Below, in pieces: positions 8,510 to 16,737 of a stretch of DNA of 36,897 nucleotides (the stretch's first letter is position 1; the number at the start of each line of letters is the position of its first letter). The translations under genes and the position numbers were made by a program. Origin of the DNA: Saccharospirillum impatiens DSM 12546. Lineage in GTDB: Bacteria > Pseudomonadota > Gammaproteobacteria > Pseudomonadales > Natronospirillaceae. The stretch lies in the NCBI RefSeq assembly GCF_000423605.1, contig NZ_AUIH01000040.1, positions 1 through 36,897 on the forward strand. Direction: 5' to 3'. The notes under the pieces are model-generated. The model was not told the DNA's origin, ran no database searches, and was given only the letters and a program-made list of their open reading frames with translations.

Positions 8510-8828
8510 GCGTTCAGGGAGCAGAGCCACGAATTGGCGCGAACAGAGAAGGAACGCAAGGCGAGGCGAGGGACCGTCAGTTGGCCAGGGTGGCCAAACA
8601 GGGATGCCGACCAGGAAGGTCACACCAGGGACACCGTTCGGCTCAGCAGCAGCCGTTACAGGGATGCACAAGGACGAAACAACAGGGAGGTCCGGCAAGG
8701 AAACGCTCGACCGGGGACGGTCACACGGAAGAGCATGCAAGAACCGGGAAGGTTCGCAGCAGCAATGCATTAGCATCTCACTGGCAAGACCCGGAAGGGC
8801 AGAGTCATCTGCCCTTCCACTCTCTTCC
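8510..8828 (+). ncRNA. csrB: CsrB/RsmZ-family CsrA-sequestering RNA, copy 1
   Basis: About 320 bases with no convincing protein frame hold fourteen GGA triplets on the plus strand. Most are in the CsrA-binding context A/C-GGGA or A-GGA (CAGGGATG twice, CAGGGAG twice, CAGGGACA, CAGGAAGG, AAGGACG). It ends in a perfect 11-bp stem (8793-8803 with 8808-8818, loop GTCA) followed by a T/C-rich tract. A -10-like TATCAT at 8499-8504 sets the start near 8510. E. coli CsrB has the same design (about 370 bases, around 20 GGA motifs, strong terminator). Such RNAs bind many CsrA/RsmA dimers and lift translational repression. The GacA-type site upstream supports this. The exact 5' end is inferred. Confidence 0.85.
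8793..8828 (+). terminator. Terminator of Csr-type RNA 1
   Basis: GGAAGGGCAGA (8793-8803), loop GTCA and TCTGCCCTTCC (8808-8818) form a perfect 11-bp stem, with the motif GGA in its base. The following tract (ACTCTCTTCC) is pyrimidine-rich but not a pure T run, so termination may be incomplete. Confidence 0.75.
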
Positions 8829-8947
8829 ATAGCATCGATTACAACCAATCACCCTACCCCCTCGATTCCAGAGGTGCTGGCGTTACCTTGCGGTTGGATC
8901 GACACGTCGCCTGACTGACGATCAATTTCTCATTTTCCTCCCCTCCG

Positions 8948-8965
8948 TGTAAGAGATCTCCTACA
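8948..8965 (+). promoter_or_regulatory. GacA-type upstream activating site 2
   Basis: TGTAAG-AGATCT-CCTACA matches the GacA consensus TGTAAG-N6-CTTACA at all but one base. It lies about 178 bases upstream of the predicted 5' end of the second Csr-type RNA, nearly the same distance as site 1 from its RNA. Confidence 0.87.
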
Positions 8966-9112
8966 CAGGACGTAGGATGTTCCCACCTCTTTTGTGACGA
9001 AGTTCACTAAAACCGTTCGCCAAGCCGCATCAGACCGTCGACCGACCCAACTAAACAGCGCAATTCCCAGTCTCAAAGCGCTAACTGCGTCACAAACCAA
9101 GCTGACATTGGC

Positions 9113-9118
9113 TATACT
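9113..9118 (+). promoter_or_regulatory. -10 element of Csr-type RNA 2
   Basis: TATACT lies 7 bases before the predicted start near 9125. The -35 region at the right distance (TCACAA, 9090-9095) is poor, as expected for a promoter that needs an activator bound upstream. Confidence 0.6.
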
Positions 9119-9124
9119 TCTCTC

Positions 9125-9382
9125 GTGTTCAGGAAGAACGCCAACGGACAAAACAGGGGCCAGGCTGGCCAGCCATAGGATGGCAACAGGAGTATCGCAT
9201 CACGCGACACAGCACGGATGCTGACGTCCGGATCTTCAGATCCCGGATAGCAGAATAGACACACCATAGGCGCCAGGAAGGGGCCAATGGTGCGGCAACG
9301 GAAGCTCTCAGCAGTTCAGTGGTCGACACGGATGGTTAAAATGATCGTAATAAAAAAAGGCCCTCGGATGGGGCCTTTTTTT
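9125..9382 (+). ncRNA. csrC: CsrB/RsmZ-family CsrA-sequestering RNA, copy 2
   Basis: This 258-base stretch has eleven GGA triplets, many exposed in hairpin loops: GCCAT-AGG-ATGGC, CAGCA-CGGA-TGCTG, and the loop of the terminator itself (CGGAT). It begins GTGTTCAGGA, parallel to GCGTTCAGGG of the first RNA, and ends in a classic terminator with seven T's. The bodies of the two RNAs differ beyond the GGA pattern, so they are related in function more than in sequence. No protein frame in it is plausible. The symbol csrC only marks it as the second copy; it could equally be named rsmY or rsmZ. Confidence 0.87.
9352..9382 (+). terminator. Terminator of Csr-type RNA 2
   Basis: Seven A's, GGCCC (9359-9363), a loop containing CGGAT, GGGCC (9371-9375) and seven T's form a textbook intrinsic terminator. 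Its symmetry means it may also act on the minus strand, but no minus-strand gene ends just before it. Confidence 0.95.
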
Positions 9383-9477
9383 ATGCCTGCTTTTTGACAA
9401 CTGACTGTCAGAGACAGTGCCAGCCAGACTCGTCACGACCAGGCCCTGGCTACCGCCCTCCCTACCTTGCAGCCCGG

Positions 9478-10281
9478 CTAGAACAGACCGTTCAACGTTG
9501 CAGCCAGCCGCGCGCTGGCTTTGATCATCTGTGTTTCCAGCACTGGCATGGCAGCCTGGCGATAGGCTGAGTCGTACTGGCCACGCCCGGCAAACGCGTA
9601 GGCCGACGCCAGCGCGATCTGATGTGTCTCCAGCGCCCAGTCAATCGGGTTCAGCGATTGCTGCCACTCGGCAACGGGCAGCTCCGGCAAGCGCCGCCGG
9701 TAACGCTGCGCCTGTACAAACCAGGAATCCGATACCCGGCTGTACAGATCTTCATTCCAGACCCAGTCGAGCGTTACGTCGCGCAGATCGCTGCTGGTCA
9801 GCGTCAGATCCAGCCCCCCGTTATCCGCCTTGCGACCGGCATTGACCGGAACGTGCAGCTCAGTCACAAAATGCATCAGAAACTGCAGGGCTTCGCGCTT
9901 ACGAATCACACTGAAAGAATCGTCTTCAAGCACTCGCTGACTTTCCAGAATAGCCGCGACCGCACAGAGATTGCCCGGGCAGTTGTCGACCAGGTCAAAA
10001 CTCGTCGCACCTTCGTCAAACACCACTTTACTGAAACGCGGTTCGGGGCGAGCTTCATCAGCCCAGTTTGCCAGGGCTATCAGGTCACGCCCCCATTGCG
10101 GGCCATACCATTGTTCCAGTTGATTGCGAGCAGGCTCATCCAGTTGCAATATTGCCAGTTGAATCACCGCCTGATGCGCCGATTCATTCAACGCCCAGGC
10201 CCGCCCAGGCAGCAAAGCCACACTTAAGGCGGACACCAGACACAGGCTACACAGCGTTCGATGCAGATGGTGATACAACAT
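9478..10281 (-). CDS. Secreted S1/P1-family nuclease
   Basis: This 267-residue precursor has a signal peptide (MLYHHLHRTLCSLCLVSALS) ending LPGRA before WALNESAH. S1/P1 zinc nucleases begin their mature chain with a Trp that binds zinc and have a His a few residues on; both are present. Other family blocks are ALANWADEAR, HFVTELHVPVNAG with zinc-binding His/Asp-type positions, and LDWVWNEDL. The enzyme cleaves single-stranded DNA/RNA and often 3'-nucleotides in the periplasm or outside. I start at 10281, where AAGAGG lies upstream, and not at the longer 10332. The location among Pho genes suggests phosphate scavenging, but I see no Pho box for it. Confidence 0.88.
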   Translation of the reverse strand: MLYHHLHRTLCSLCLVSALSVALLPGRAWALNESAHQAVIQLAILQLDEPARNQLEQWYGPQWGRDLIALANWADEARPEPRFSKVVFDEGATSFDLVDNCPGNLCAVAAILESQRVLEDDSFSVIRKREALQFLMHFVTELHVPVNAGRKADNGGLDLTLTSSDLRDVTLDWVWNEDLYSRVSDSWFVQAQRYRRRLPELPVAEWQQSLNPIDWALETHQIALASAYAFAGRGQYDSAYRQAAMPVLETQMIKASARLAATLNGLF

Positions 10282-10298
10282 GCGATCAAGCCTCTTCG

Positions 10299-10634
10299 TC
10301 AGCCACGCCGGCTGTGCCGCTCGGCCAGCCAACCAACCAGTATAAACACCAGAACCACCACAACACCCAGCCAGACAGAACCGGCCATCAGCAGTAAATT
10401 AGAGATAACAGGCACCAGGTAAACGGCAATCAGCCCATAACCGATGGCACACAGCAGAATAAACACCAGGGTACGAACGATGAAATGCGCCCGGCGAATC
10501 AGCGCCCAGACAGCGCGGTTGACGTCATTGCCGTATATGACCAGAAAGGTCGCCACCAATGCGGATGAAATAAAGGTGAGATGCGGACGGATCAGCCCCG
10601 ACAGGGACAACAGCAGATCGGTGATGACATTCAT
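10299..10634 (-). CDS. DUF3392 family membrane protein
   Basis: This 111-residue protein has three hydrophobic segments (LTFISSALVATFLVIYG, FIVRTLVFILLCAIGYGLIA, LLLMAGSVWLGVVVVLVFIL) and a short basic tail. The pattern and size fit the DUF3392 family of small gammaproteobacterial inner-membrane proteins, whose role is unknown. It sits 17 bases before the S1/P1 nuclease start on the same strand and is probably cotranscribed with it. The two functions have no established link. Confidence 0.75.
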   Translation of the reverse strand: MNVITDLLLSLSGLIRPHLTFISSALVATFLVIYGNDVNRAVWALIRRAHFIVRTLVFILLCAIGYGLIAVYLVPVISNLLLMAGSVWLGVVVVLVFILVGWLAERHSRRG

Positions 10635-10801
10635 TCAAAGTTCCAAGACCGTACAACTATAGAACGCACGACTTTACTGAATATCTGCTTGTGTCGCCAG
10701 TTAAGGTCGGTTTGGAGTTTGGGGACAGCTGCCAGTCAAGTGAAGGCGGCCGGGCAAGTCTGTCCGGCGAAACGAACTCATGCCACCAAACCCCAGAAAC
10801 G

Positions 10802-10828
10802 AAAAAACCCGCACGAGGCGGGTTTTTT
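10802..10828 (-). terminator. Terminator of tRNA-Thr
   Basis: Six A's, CCCGC, a 5-base loop, GCGGG and six T's form an intrinsic terminator directly after the CCA end of the minus-strand tRNA. Confidence 0.92.
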
Positions 10829-10835
10829 CGAAAAA

Positions 10836-10911
<76 letters not shown>

Positions 10912-10922
10912 AACGGGTGCGT

Positions 10923-10951
10923 AATATAAGGAAAACCCAGTTGCTCGTCAA
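10923..10951 (-). promoter_or_regulatory. Sigma-70 promoter of tRNA-Thr
   Basis: On the minus strand TTGACG (10951-10946) and TATATT (10928-10923) are 17 bases apart. The -10 lies 11 bases before the mature tRNA 5' end. Confidence 0.85.
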
Positions 10952-10984
10952 CAACCTTTTGATTCGCAACAAGTTTTTTCTCAA

Positions 10985-11701
10985 TTATTTTTTCTTAATC
11001 TGCGCTTCGATCTGATCCAGGTTGATGTGGCGCACATCTTTGCCCTTGACCAGGTAGATCACCGATTCGGCGACGTTGCGGGCATGATCGCCAATCCGCT
11101 CCAGTGAGCGCAGCGACCACATGACATTCAACGCCCGGGTAATAGTGCGCGGGTCTTCCATCATGGTGGTCACCAGCGTGCGAATGGCGGTGCCGTACTC
11201 CAGATCGACCGCCTGGTCTTGCTGCAGTACATCAAAAGCGCTGTCGGTATTCAGCCGGGCAAAGGAATCCAGCGACTGGGAAACCATTTGCCGAACCTTC
11301 TCGCCAATGTGGCGCAGCTCTACGTAGCCCTGCGGGCCTGAGCCGGTATCGGCCAGCTCCAGCGTGTGTTTGGCGACTTTCGAGGCTTCATCGCCCATAC
11401 GCTCCAGATCGTTCACCGCTTTGGATACCGCGATCACAAACCGCAGATCCGAAGCCGCAGGGTGACGCAGCGCCAGAATGCGGGCGCACTCCTCGTCGAT
11501 CTCCAGCTCCATCTCGTTGACCGTCTTGTCGGTGTCGATCACACGCTGAGCCAGCGATGTATCCATTTCCATCAATGCCTTCAGGGCATCTTCGACCTGC
11601 TGCTCGACCAGGCCGCCCATTTGCATCAGATTCTTGCGTGCTTCTTCAAGCTCGGCGTTGTACTGAGCTGAAGTGTGGCGATCAAAATGTGACTTATCCA
11701 T
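10985..11701 (-). CDS. phoU: Phosphate signalling protein PhoU
   Basis: The 238-residue protein is all helical, with two PhoU repeats. Each holds the metal-cluster type motif seen as 'DLERMGDEASKVAKH' and 'SLERIGDHARNVAES', spaced about 95 residues apart. PhoU links the Pst transporter to PhoR and restrains the Pho response when phosphate is plentiful. It is the last gene of pstSCAB-phoU, 16 bases after pstB. It begins MDKSHFDRHTSAQYNAELEE, with a good GGAGA upstream. Confidence 0.97.
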   Translation of the reverse strand: MDKSHFDRHTSAQYNAELEEARKNLMQMGGLVEQQVEDALKALMEMDTSLAQRVIDTDKTVNEMELEIDEECARILALRHPAASDLRFVIAVSKAVNDLERMGDEASKVAKHTLELADTGSGPQGYVELRHIGEKVRQMVSQSLDSFARLNTDSAFDVLQQDQAVDLEYGTAIRTLVTTMMEDPRTITRALNVMWSLRSLERIGDHARNVAESVIYLVKGKDVRHINLDQIEAQIKKK

Positions 11702-11717
11702 AGTGTCTCCTCTCCGA

Positions 11718-12593
11718 TCAGCCGAAGCGACCGGTGATGTAATCTTCTGTCAATTTGTGATCCGGCGAGGTGAAAATCTTGTCGGTGTCACCCACTTCGA
11801 TCAGCTTGCCCAGGTGAAAGTAGGCAGTACGCTGCGAAACCCGGGCAGCCTGCTGCATACTGTGCGTCACAATGGCAATGGTGTAGTTTTCCGACAGCTC
11901 GGCAATCAGCTCTTCGATGCGAGCCGTGGCGATGGGGTCCAGGGCTGAACAGGGTTCATCCATCAGAATCACTTCCGGCGATATCGCTATGGTACGGGCG
12001 ATGCACAGACGTTGTTGCTGCCCCCCGGACAGACCCGTAGCGGGCTTATCCAGACGATCCTTTGCTTCGTCCCACAAGCCCGCCTTGCGCAGGGCGGTTT
12101 CGACCACCTCATCCAGCTCAGCGCGCCGTGATACCAGACCGTGAATACGCGGACCATAGGCTACGTTATCGTAGATCGACTTGGGAAAAGGGTTGGGTTT
12201 CTGGAACACCATGCCGACCTTGGCACGCAGCTCAACGACATCCATGCTTTTGTCGTAAATGTTCTGGCCGTCGAGAATGATCTCGCCCCTGACCTTGCAG
12301 ATATCAATCGAATCGTTCATTCGGTTCAGGGTGCGTAAAAAGGTCGACTTGCCACACCCGGAGGGCCCGATCATCGCGATCACTTCGTTTTTGCCGATGT
12401 CGAGGCTGACATTCTCAATCGCCTGATTGTCCGCGTAGAACACATCCACATTGCGGGCACTCAAACGCGGATCATCCAGCAAGGGGTCACCTACAGTCTG
12501 GGTCCAGTCACCGATGTCAAACTGATCGGGTTCGGTCTTGGCTACGGTCACGGTTTCGGCCTTCTGTTCTGAATATTGATTGGTAATAGTCAT
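11718..12593 (-). CDS. pstB: Phosphate ABC transporter ATP-binding protein
   Basis: The 291-residue ATPase has Walker [10 protein letters not shown] (76-84), signature LSGGQQQR, Walker [14 protein letters not shown] and the switch His in IVTHSM. The first 45 residues form a hydrophilic tail absent from E. coli PstB (257). They contain DIGDWTQTV, and the ABC domain starts at [10 protein letters not shown]. It energises phosphate import by PstCA with PstS. GGGGAGACC precedes the start. It lies 24 bases after pstA. Confidence 0.97.
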   Translation of the reverse strand: MTITNQYSEQKAETVTVAKTEPDQFDIGDWTQTVGDPLLDDPRLSARNVDVFYADNQAIENVSLDIGKNEVIAMIGPSGCGKSTFLRTLNRMNDSIDICKVRGEIILDGQNIYDKSMDVVELRAKVGMVFQKPNPFPKSIYDNVAYGPRIHGLVSRRAELDEVVETALRKAGLWDEAKDRLDKPATGLSGGQQQRLCIARTIAISPEVILMDEPCSALDPIATARIEELIAELSENYTIAIVTHSMQQAARVSQRTAYFHLGKLIEVGDTDKIFTSPDHKLTEDYITGRFG

Positions 12594-12617
12594 CGTTTAC
12601 GGTCTCCCCGACATCGC

Positions 12618-13940
12618 CTACCAGCGACGCTCAAACTTACGCCGCAACAGGACGGCCAACAAATTCATCAATGCCAGGAAGCCCAGCAGCACCATAATGG
12701 CCGCCGACGTTTTGGCAATAAAGGCCCGCTCCGGACTGTCCGACCAGATATACACCTGAACCGGCAGAACCGTCGCGGCATCGGTGAAGCCCTGTGGAAT
12801 GTCCACGATGAAGGCCACCATGCCGATCATCAACAGCGGCGCGGTCTCGCCCAATGCCTGAGCCATGCCAATGATGGTACCGGTCAGCATGCCTGGCAGC
12901 GCCAGCGGCAAAACATGGTGCAGCGTGACTTGCATCTTGGAAGCCCCGAGCCCCATGGCGGCATCCCGTATGGACGGTGGCACGGCCCTAATCGACGCAC
13001 GGGCTGAAATAATGATGGTCGGCAACGTCATCAGTGTCAGCACCAGGCCACCGACCACCGGTGCCGAACGCGGCAGGCCAAAGAAATTAATAAATACCGC
13101 CAGGCCCAGCAAACCAAACACAATCGACGGCACCGCCGCCAGATTGTTGATGTTGACTTCAATGATCTCGGTCAGGCGGTTCTTCGGCGCGAACTCTTCC
13201 AGATAAATCGCCGCAGCCACACCGATCGGGAACGACAGTGCCAGCGTCACCACCAGGGTATAGAACGACCCGACAACAGCCCCCCAGACACCTGCGGTTT
13301 CCGGATCACGCGAGTCACCCCGGGTGAAAAAGGTCGTGTTAAACCGGCGGTCGAGTTCACCGCTGGCATCCCAATCGTCGATCCAGGTCAGTTCCAGGTC
13401 GCTTACCCGGCGCTCACTTTCTGGCAAGGTACGGTCGATGGTTCCATTCAATACCAGATCCAGGTCGTCATCAGCCATTAGCCACAGTGTTTCACTCTGA
13501 CCCAGCAAATCAGGATTCTCCGTCAGCCGGTCGCGTATTGTGTAGCCGGAAGCCGTGCTGATCAGAGACATCAGTGCGCGGGTTTCATTACGTCCGGTGA
13601 CATCGGGAAAACGCGCCAACAGTGACTGACGCACCGCATTGTCAAAATCAGCGAAGCGCAACTGTTCCGGGTCCGAGGCGTCGTCAATGTACAGCGCGTC
13701 CGGGTCGTAGGTAACATCCAGCTGGATAAAGGTGCTTTGAAACGCCGGAATCCCCGCGCTGAAGATGGTCACCAGCAAGACGGCCAAAAAGGCCAGGCCT
13801 GCTGAGATCGAGGCGATGCCATAGGCTTTGAACCGGCGTTCGCGGTTGTAGCGCTGCTTCAGCCGTGCGTTCATGCGTTCCTGCTTGACGGTCGCCATTC
13901 GTTCGATGGCGTTCAACGGTTGATCAGTCATATTGTTCAC
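12618..13940 (-). CDS. pstA: Phosphate ABC transporter permease PstA, long form
   Basis: This 440-residue protein is much longer than the 296 of E. coli PstA. The C-terminal 240 residues are the normal permease: 'VVGSFYTLVVTLALSFPIGV', the EAA-type loop 'AAMGLGASKMQVTLHHVLP' and 'GTIIGMAQALGETAPLL'. Ahead of them are a first membrane helix (about 42-64) and about 150 soluble residues (DVTYDPDALYIDDASDP onward), rich in Asp/Glu, that should sit in the periplasm. Extended PstA is known in pseudomonads and vibrios. It overlaps the pstC stop by 17 bases. Confidence 0.94.
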   Translation of the reverse strand: MNNMTDQPLNAIERMATVKQERMNARLKQRYNRERRFKAYGIASISAGLAFLAVLLVTIFSAGIPAFQSTFIQLDVTYDPDALYIDDASDPEQLRFADFDNAVRQSLLARFPDVTGRNETRALMSLISTASGYTIRDRLTENPDLLGQSETLWLMADDDLDLVLNGTIDRTLPESERRVSDLELTWIDDWDASGELDRRFNTTFFTRGDSRDPETAGVWGAVVGSFYTLVVTLALSFPIGVAAAIYLEEFAPKNRLTEIIEVNINNLAAVPSIVFGLLGLAVFINFFGLPRSAPVVGGLVLTLMTLPTIIISARASIRAVPPSIRDAAMGLGASKMQVTLHHVLPLALPGMLTGTIIGMAQALGETAPLLMIGMVAFIVDIPQGFTDAATVLPVQVYIWSDSPERAFIAKTSAAIMVLLGFLALMNLLAVLLRRKFERRW

Positions 13941-15312
13941 GGAACCTCTTCACGATCGACATGGCAACAATGTTCAGCAACAGAGTGGTTATAAACAGCA
14001 TCAGACCTAGCGCAAAGGCCGCCAGGGTTTTGGGGCTGTCAAATTCCTGATCGCCCACCAGCAGGGTGGCAATCTGCACCGTCACCGTCGTTACTGCCTG
14101 CAGCGGATTAACCGTCAGGTTAGCGGCCAGACCCGCCGCCATCACCACAATCATGGTTTCACCGATGGCCCGGGAAGCAGCCAGCAATACGCCGCCCATA
14201 ATGCCCGGCAATGCCGCCGGGAAAACGACCTGACGAATGGTCTCACTCTTGGTAGCGCCGAGGCCGTAGGATCCATCGCGCAGGCTGTTGGGCACCGCGT
14301 TGATCACATCATCGGAGAGCGACGAGACGAAGGGAATGATCATAATCCCCATGACCAGGCCGGCAGCCAGAGCCGATTCGGCCGACACACCATCCATGCC
14401 AATGCCCTGGAAAAAATCCCGCACCAGGGGGGCCATGGTCAGAGCGGCGAAAAAGCCATAAACCACGGTAGGGATGCCCGCCAATACCTCCAGCAGGGGT
14501 TTTACGACAGAGCGCACTCTGGAATTGGCGTATTCAGACAGATAAACGGCTGACATCAAGCCCAGCGGAACCGCCACCAATAACGCAATGGCGGCAATCA
14601 ACAGGGTGCCGACAAACAACGGAATGGCACCAAAAGCACCGGAAGACCCAACCTGATCGGCACGAATGGCAATCTGTGGACTCCACTTGGTACCGAACAC
14701 AAAATCGAAAACGGGAACAGACTGGAAAAAACGGATGCTCTCGAACAGCACCGATAGAATAATGCCGATGGTCGTAAAAATGGCAATGGTGGAGCACAGC
14801 AGAAAAAAGCCTTTCAACACCAGTTCAAACTGTGGCCTGGCACGCAGGGCAGGGCTGGTGCGCAACCAGGCATAACCCCCGCCCAGAATCGCGATCACAA
14901 TCGTCAGGGCTATTTTGCCAAACTGGCTACTGGCATTCAGCGACGCCAACAACTCACCCGCCTGTGCCAGGTCGGGGAGCTCACTGCCATCAATAGTGCC
15001 CAACCCAATGTTTTGAATCTGGCTGAGAACCAGACCAACCCGAGCCTCTGACAAGTCAGCATAACTGGCCGGGAGGCTGGCCAGCACCGTACCCGTGATG
15101 ACTGAGCTTTCGAAAGCTGACCAGATAGTCAGCACAACAAGGGCCGGAATACCGGTCCAGACCGCGGCCATCAAGCCATAGTAGTTGGGCAGGGAATGCA
15201 GTCTTTTGATCCCGCCAAGCGGCTGGGCCAGGTGCACCGAACGCTGACGACCGAGCACATAAGCCCCCACCGTCAATGCCAGTACAATCATTATCAGGGT
15301 CGATGTTTGCAT
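13924..15312 (-). CDS. pstC: Phosphate ABC transporter permease PstC, long form
   Basis: I start at the ATG at 15312 (MQTSTLIMIVLALTVGAYVL), which has GAGGAG eight bases upstream, instead of the longer frame to 15369. The result is 462 residues against 319 in E. coli. The N-terminal 160 residues carry extra helices and a soluble loop. The C-terminal part is the standard permease, with 'SSGAFGAIPLFVGTLLIAAI', 'EVLAGIPTVVYGFFA' and EAA loop 'GSYGLGATKSETIRQVVFP'. It forms the phosphate channel with PstA. It lies about 240 bases after pstS, separated by a stable hairpin. Confidence 0.94.
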   Translation of the reverse strand: MQTSTLIMIVLALTVGAYVLGRQRSVHLAQPLGGIKRLHSLPNYYGLMAAVWTGIPALVVLTIWSAFESSVITGTVLASLPASYADLSEARVGLVLSQIQNIGLGTIDGSELPDLAQAGELLASLNASSQFGKIALTIVIAILGGGYAWLRTSPALRARPQFELVLKGFFLLCSTIAIFTTIGIILSVLFESIRFFQSVPVFDFVFGTKWSPQIAIRADQVGSSGAFGAIPLFVGTLLIAAIALLVAVPLGLMSAVYLSEYANSRVRSVVKPLLEVLAGIPTVVYGFFAALTMAPLVRDFFQGIGMDGVSAESALAAGLVMGIMIIPFVSSLSDDVINAVPNSLRDGSYGLGATKSETIRQVVFPAALPGIMGGVLLAASRAIGETMIVVMAAGLAANLTVNPLQAVTTVTVQIATLLVGDQEFDSPKTLAAFALGLMLFITTLLLNIVAMSIVKRFREQYD

Positions 15313-15483
15313 CCAACCACTCCTCAGAACGTTAAAAAACATCTCGTTCAGTACTCTGCTGCAAAGCACTGAACGGGATATTAAACCATCACCCGTGGCA
15401 GCCGGGTTGCTGCCGGTGCCTCAATGGCGGTGCGTATTCTCTCAGAAAAAACCGCAGGAATAACCCACCCTGCTGAAACACCA

Positions 15484-15513
15484 AGAGGAGGGCCGGGTAA
15501 CCGGACCTCCTCT
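15484..15513 (-). terminator. Hairpin between pstS and pstC (attenuator or mRNA stabiliser)
   Basis: AGAGGAGG-GCCGG (15484-15496), loop GTAA and CCGGA-CCTCCTCT (15501-15513) pair over 13 positions with one mismatch. There is no T run, so full termination is unlikely. Such hairpins after pstS are commonly held to let the binding protein be made in excess over the membrane subunits. Confidence 0.7.
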
Positions 15514-15550
15514 GTGCTGGCCGCTGCAGTAGCCGGCCTGCTGATCAAGC

Positions 15551-16594
15551 TTACAGTGACACGTGGCGCAGGTTTTCTACGTTGCCTGTCATGCGGGCAT
15601 ATTCAGCGTTTGACAGCGGGATCAGACCACGGTCAATCAGGTAACCGTTGGGGCTAACCGCACGGCGGCTTGTGAACTCGGCCACATACTCTTCGATACC
15701 CGGAATCACGCCAATGTGTGCTTTCTTGATGTAGAAGAACAGTGGGCGAGACACCTTGTAAGAGCCGTCAGCGATGGTGTCAAAAGTCGCTTGCACGCCA
15801 TCAACGGCCACTGACTGAACCTTGTCTGAGTTCTGATCCAGGAACGAGTAACCGAAGATGCCCAGGGCATTCGGGTCGTTTTCCAGACGTGACACGATCA
15901 GGCTGTCGTTTTCACCGGCTTCAACAAAAGAACCGTCTTCACGCATGGTGGCACAGACTTCTTCCATTTTATCTTCATCGCTATCTGCCAGAGATGAGAT
16001 GGCGTCGAATTCCTGACAGCCTTCTTCCATAACCAGCTCTACGAAGGCATCACGGGTACCGGAAGACGGCGGTGGACCAAAAACGCGAATGGCAACATTC
16101 GGCAGGCTGCTGTCAATGTCGCTCCAGCTGTCGTATGGGTTGGTGACCAGGCCAGATCCATTCGGGTTCGGAACGGTTTCAGCCAGCGCCAGGAACAGTT
16201 GCCCTTTGCTCAGCTCAAGCTCAGCACCCTCGGCGCTGTTGGCGATAGCAATGCCGTCATAGCCAATAAGTACTTCAACGATTTCATCAACGCCGTTGCT
16301 GGCGCACAAATCGATTTCAGATTGCTTGATGCGACGCGAAGCGTTGGTGATGTCTGCGGTGCTTTCACCCACTCCCTGACAGAACAGGCTCAAACCGCCG
16401 CCTGAACCGGTTGATTCGATAGTCGGAGTCGGGAACGATGTTGTCTGACCGAAACGCTCGGCGACAACTGAGGCGAATGGGAACACAGTAGAAGAACCTA
16501 CTATGCTGATCTGGCTACGGCCTTCGGCCGAAACAGTTGCGAAGCTGGTAGCGGCGGCGGCAAAGGCCAGGGCGCCAATCATTTTCTTGTTCAC
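15551..16594 (-). CDS. pstS: Periplasmic phosphate-binding protein
   Basis: This 347-residue precursor has a signal peptide (MNKKMIGALAFAAAATSFA, cleavage near VSA-EG) and a PBP-type fold. Phosphate-site phrases are 'IVGSSTVFPFAS', 'ESTGSGGGLSLFCQG', 'ITNASRRIKQSEI' and 'GPPPSSGTRDAFVEL', which carry the Ser/Thr/Arg/Asp contacts. 'SSTVFPF' and 'SGTRD' are characteristic of this family. It delivers phosphate to PstCA. It is first in the operon, with a Pho box 126 bases upstream. A high expression level is expected. Confidence 0.96.
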   Translation of the reverse strand: MNKKMIGALAFAAAATSFATVSAEGRSQISIVGSSTVFPFASVVAERFGQTTSFPTPTIESTGSGGGLSLFCQGVGESTADITNASRRIKQSEIDLCASNGVDEIVEVLIGYDGIAIANSAEGAELELSKGQLFLALAETVPNPNGSGLVTNPYDSWSDIDSSLPNVAIRVFGPPPSSGTRDAFVELVMEEGCQEFDAISSLADSDEDKMEEVCATMREDGSFVEAGENDSLIVSRLENDPNALGIFGYSFLDQNSDKVQSVAVDGVQATFDTIADGSYKVSRPLFFYIKKAHIGVIPGIEEYVAEFTSRRAVSPNGYLIDRGLIPLSNAEYARMTGNVENLRHVSL

Positions 16595-16703
16595 TGGTAA
16601 ACCTCCAGTCAGTCTTGGGTTTTTCTCGGTGCTCCCACTTGCGAACTGGCAACTGGGTCACAACCTCGAAGCTCGAGAGGCATCCTAGAGCTCGGATGTG
16701 ACA

Positions 16704-16737
16704 AGGATATGTCTTTACTATGACAGTAATGTTACAG
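16704..16737 (-). promoter_or_regulatory. Pho box and promoter of the pst operon
   Basis: On the minus strand CTGTAAC (16737-16731), ATTA and CTGTCAT (16726-16720) form a Pho box. After 10 bases comes a -10-like TATCCT (16709-16704). Spacing is the same as in the phoB promoter. Transcription should start about 100 bases before the pstS ATG. Confidence 0.88.

Noticed and set aside
8335..8918. Two overlapping plus-strand open frames (8335-8832 and 8418-8918), with a minus-strand frame at 8501-8848
   Set aside because: Compositions are Arg/Gly/Gln-biased without any domain, there is no ribosome site, and the frames coincide with the GGA-rich RNA gene. They are by-products of a structured RNA.
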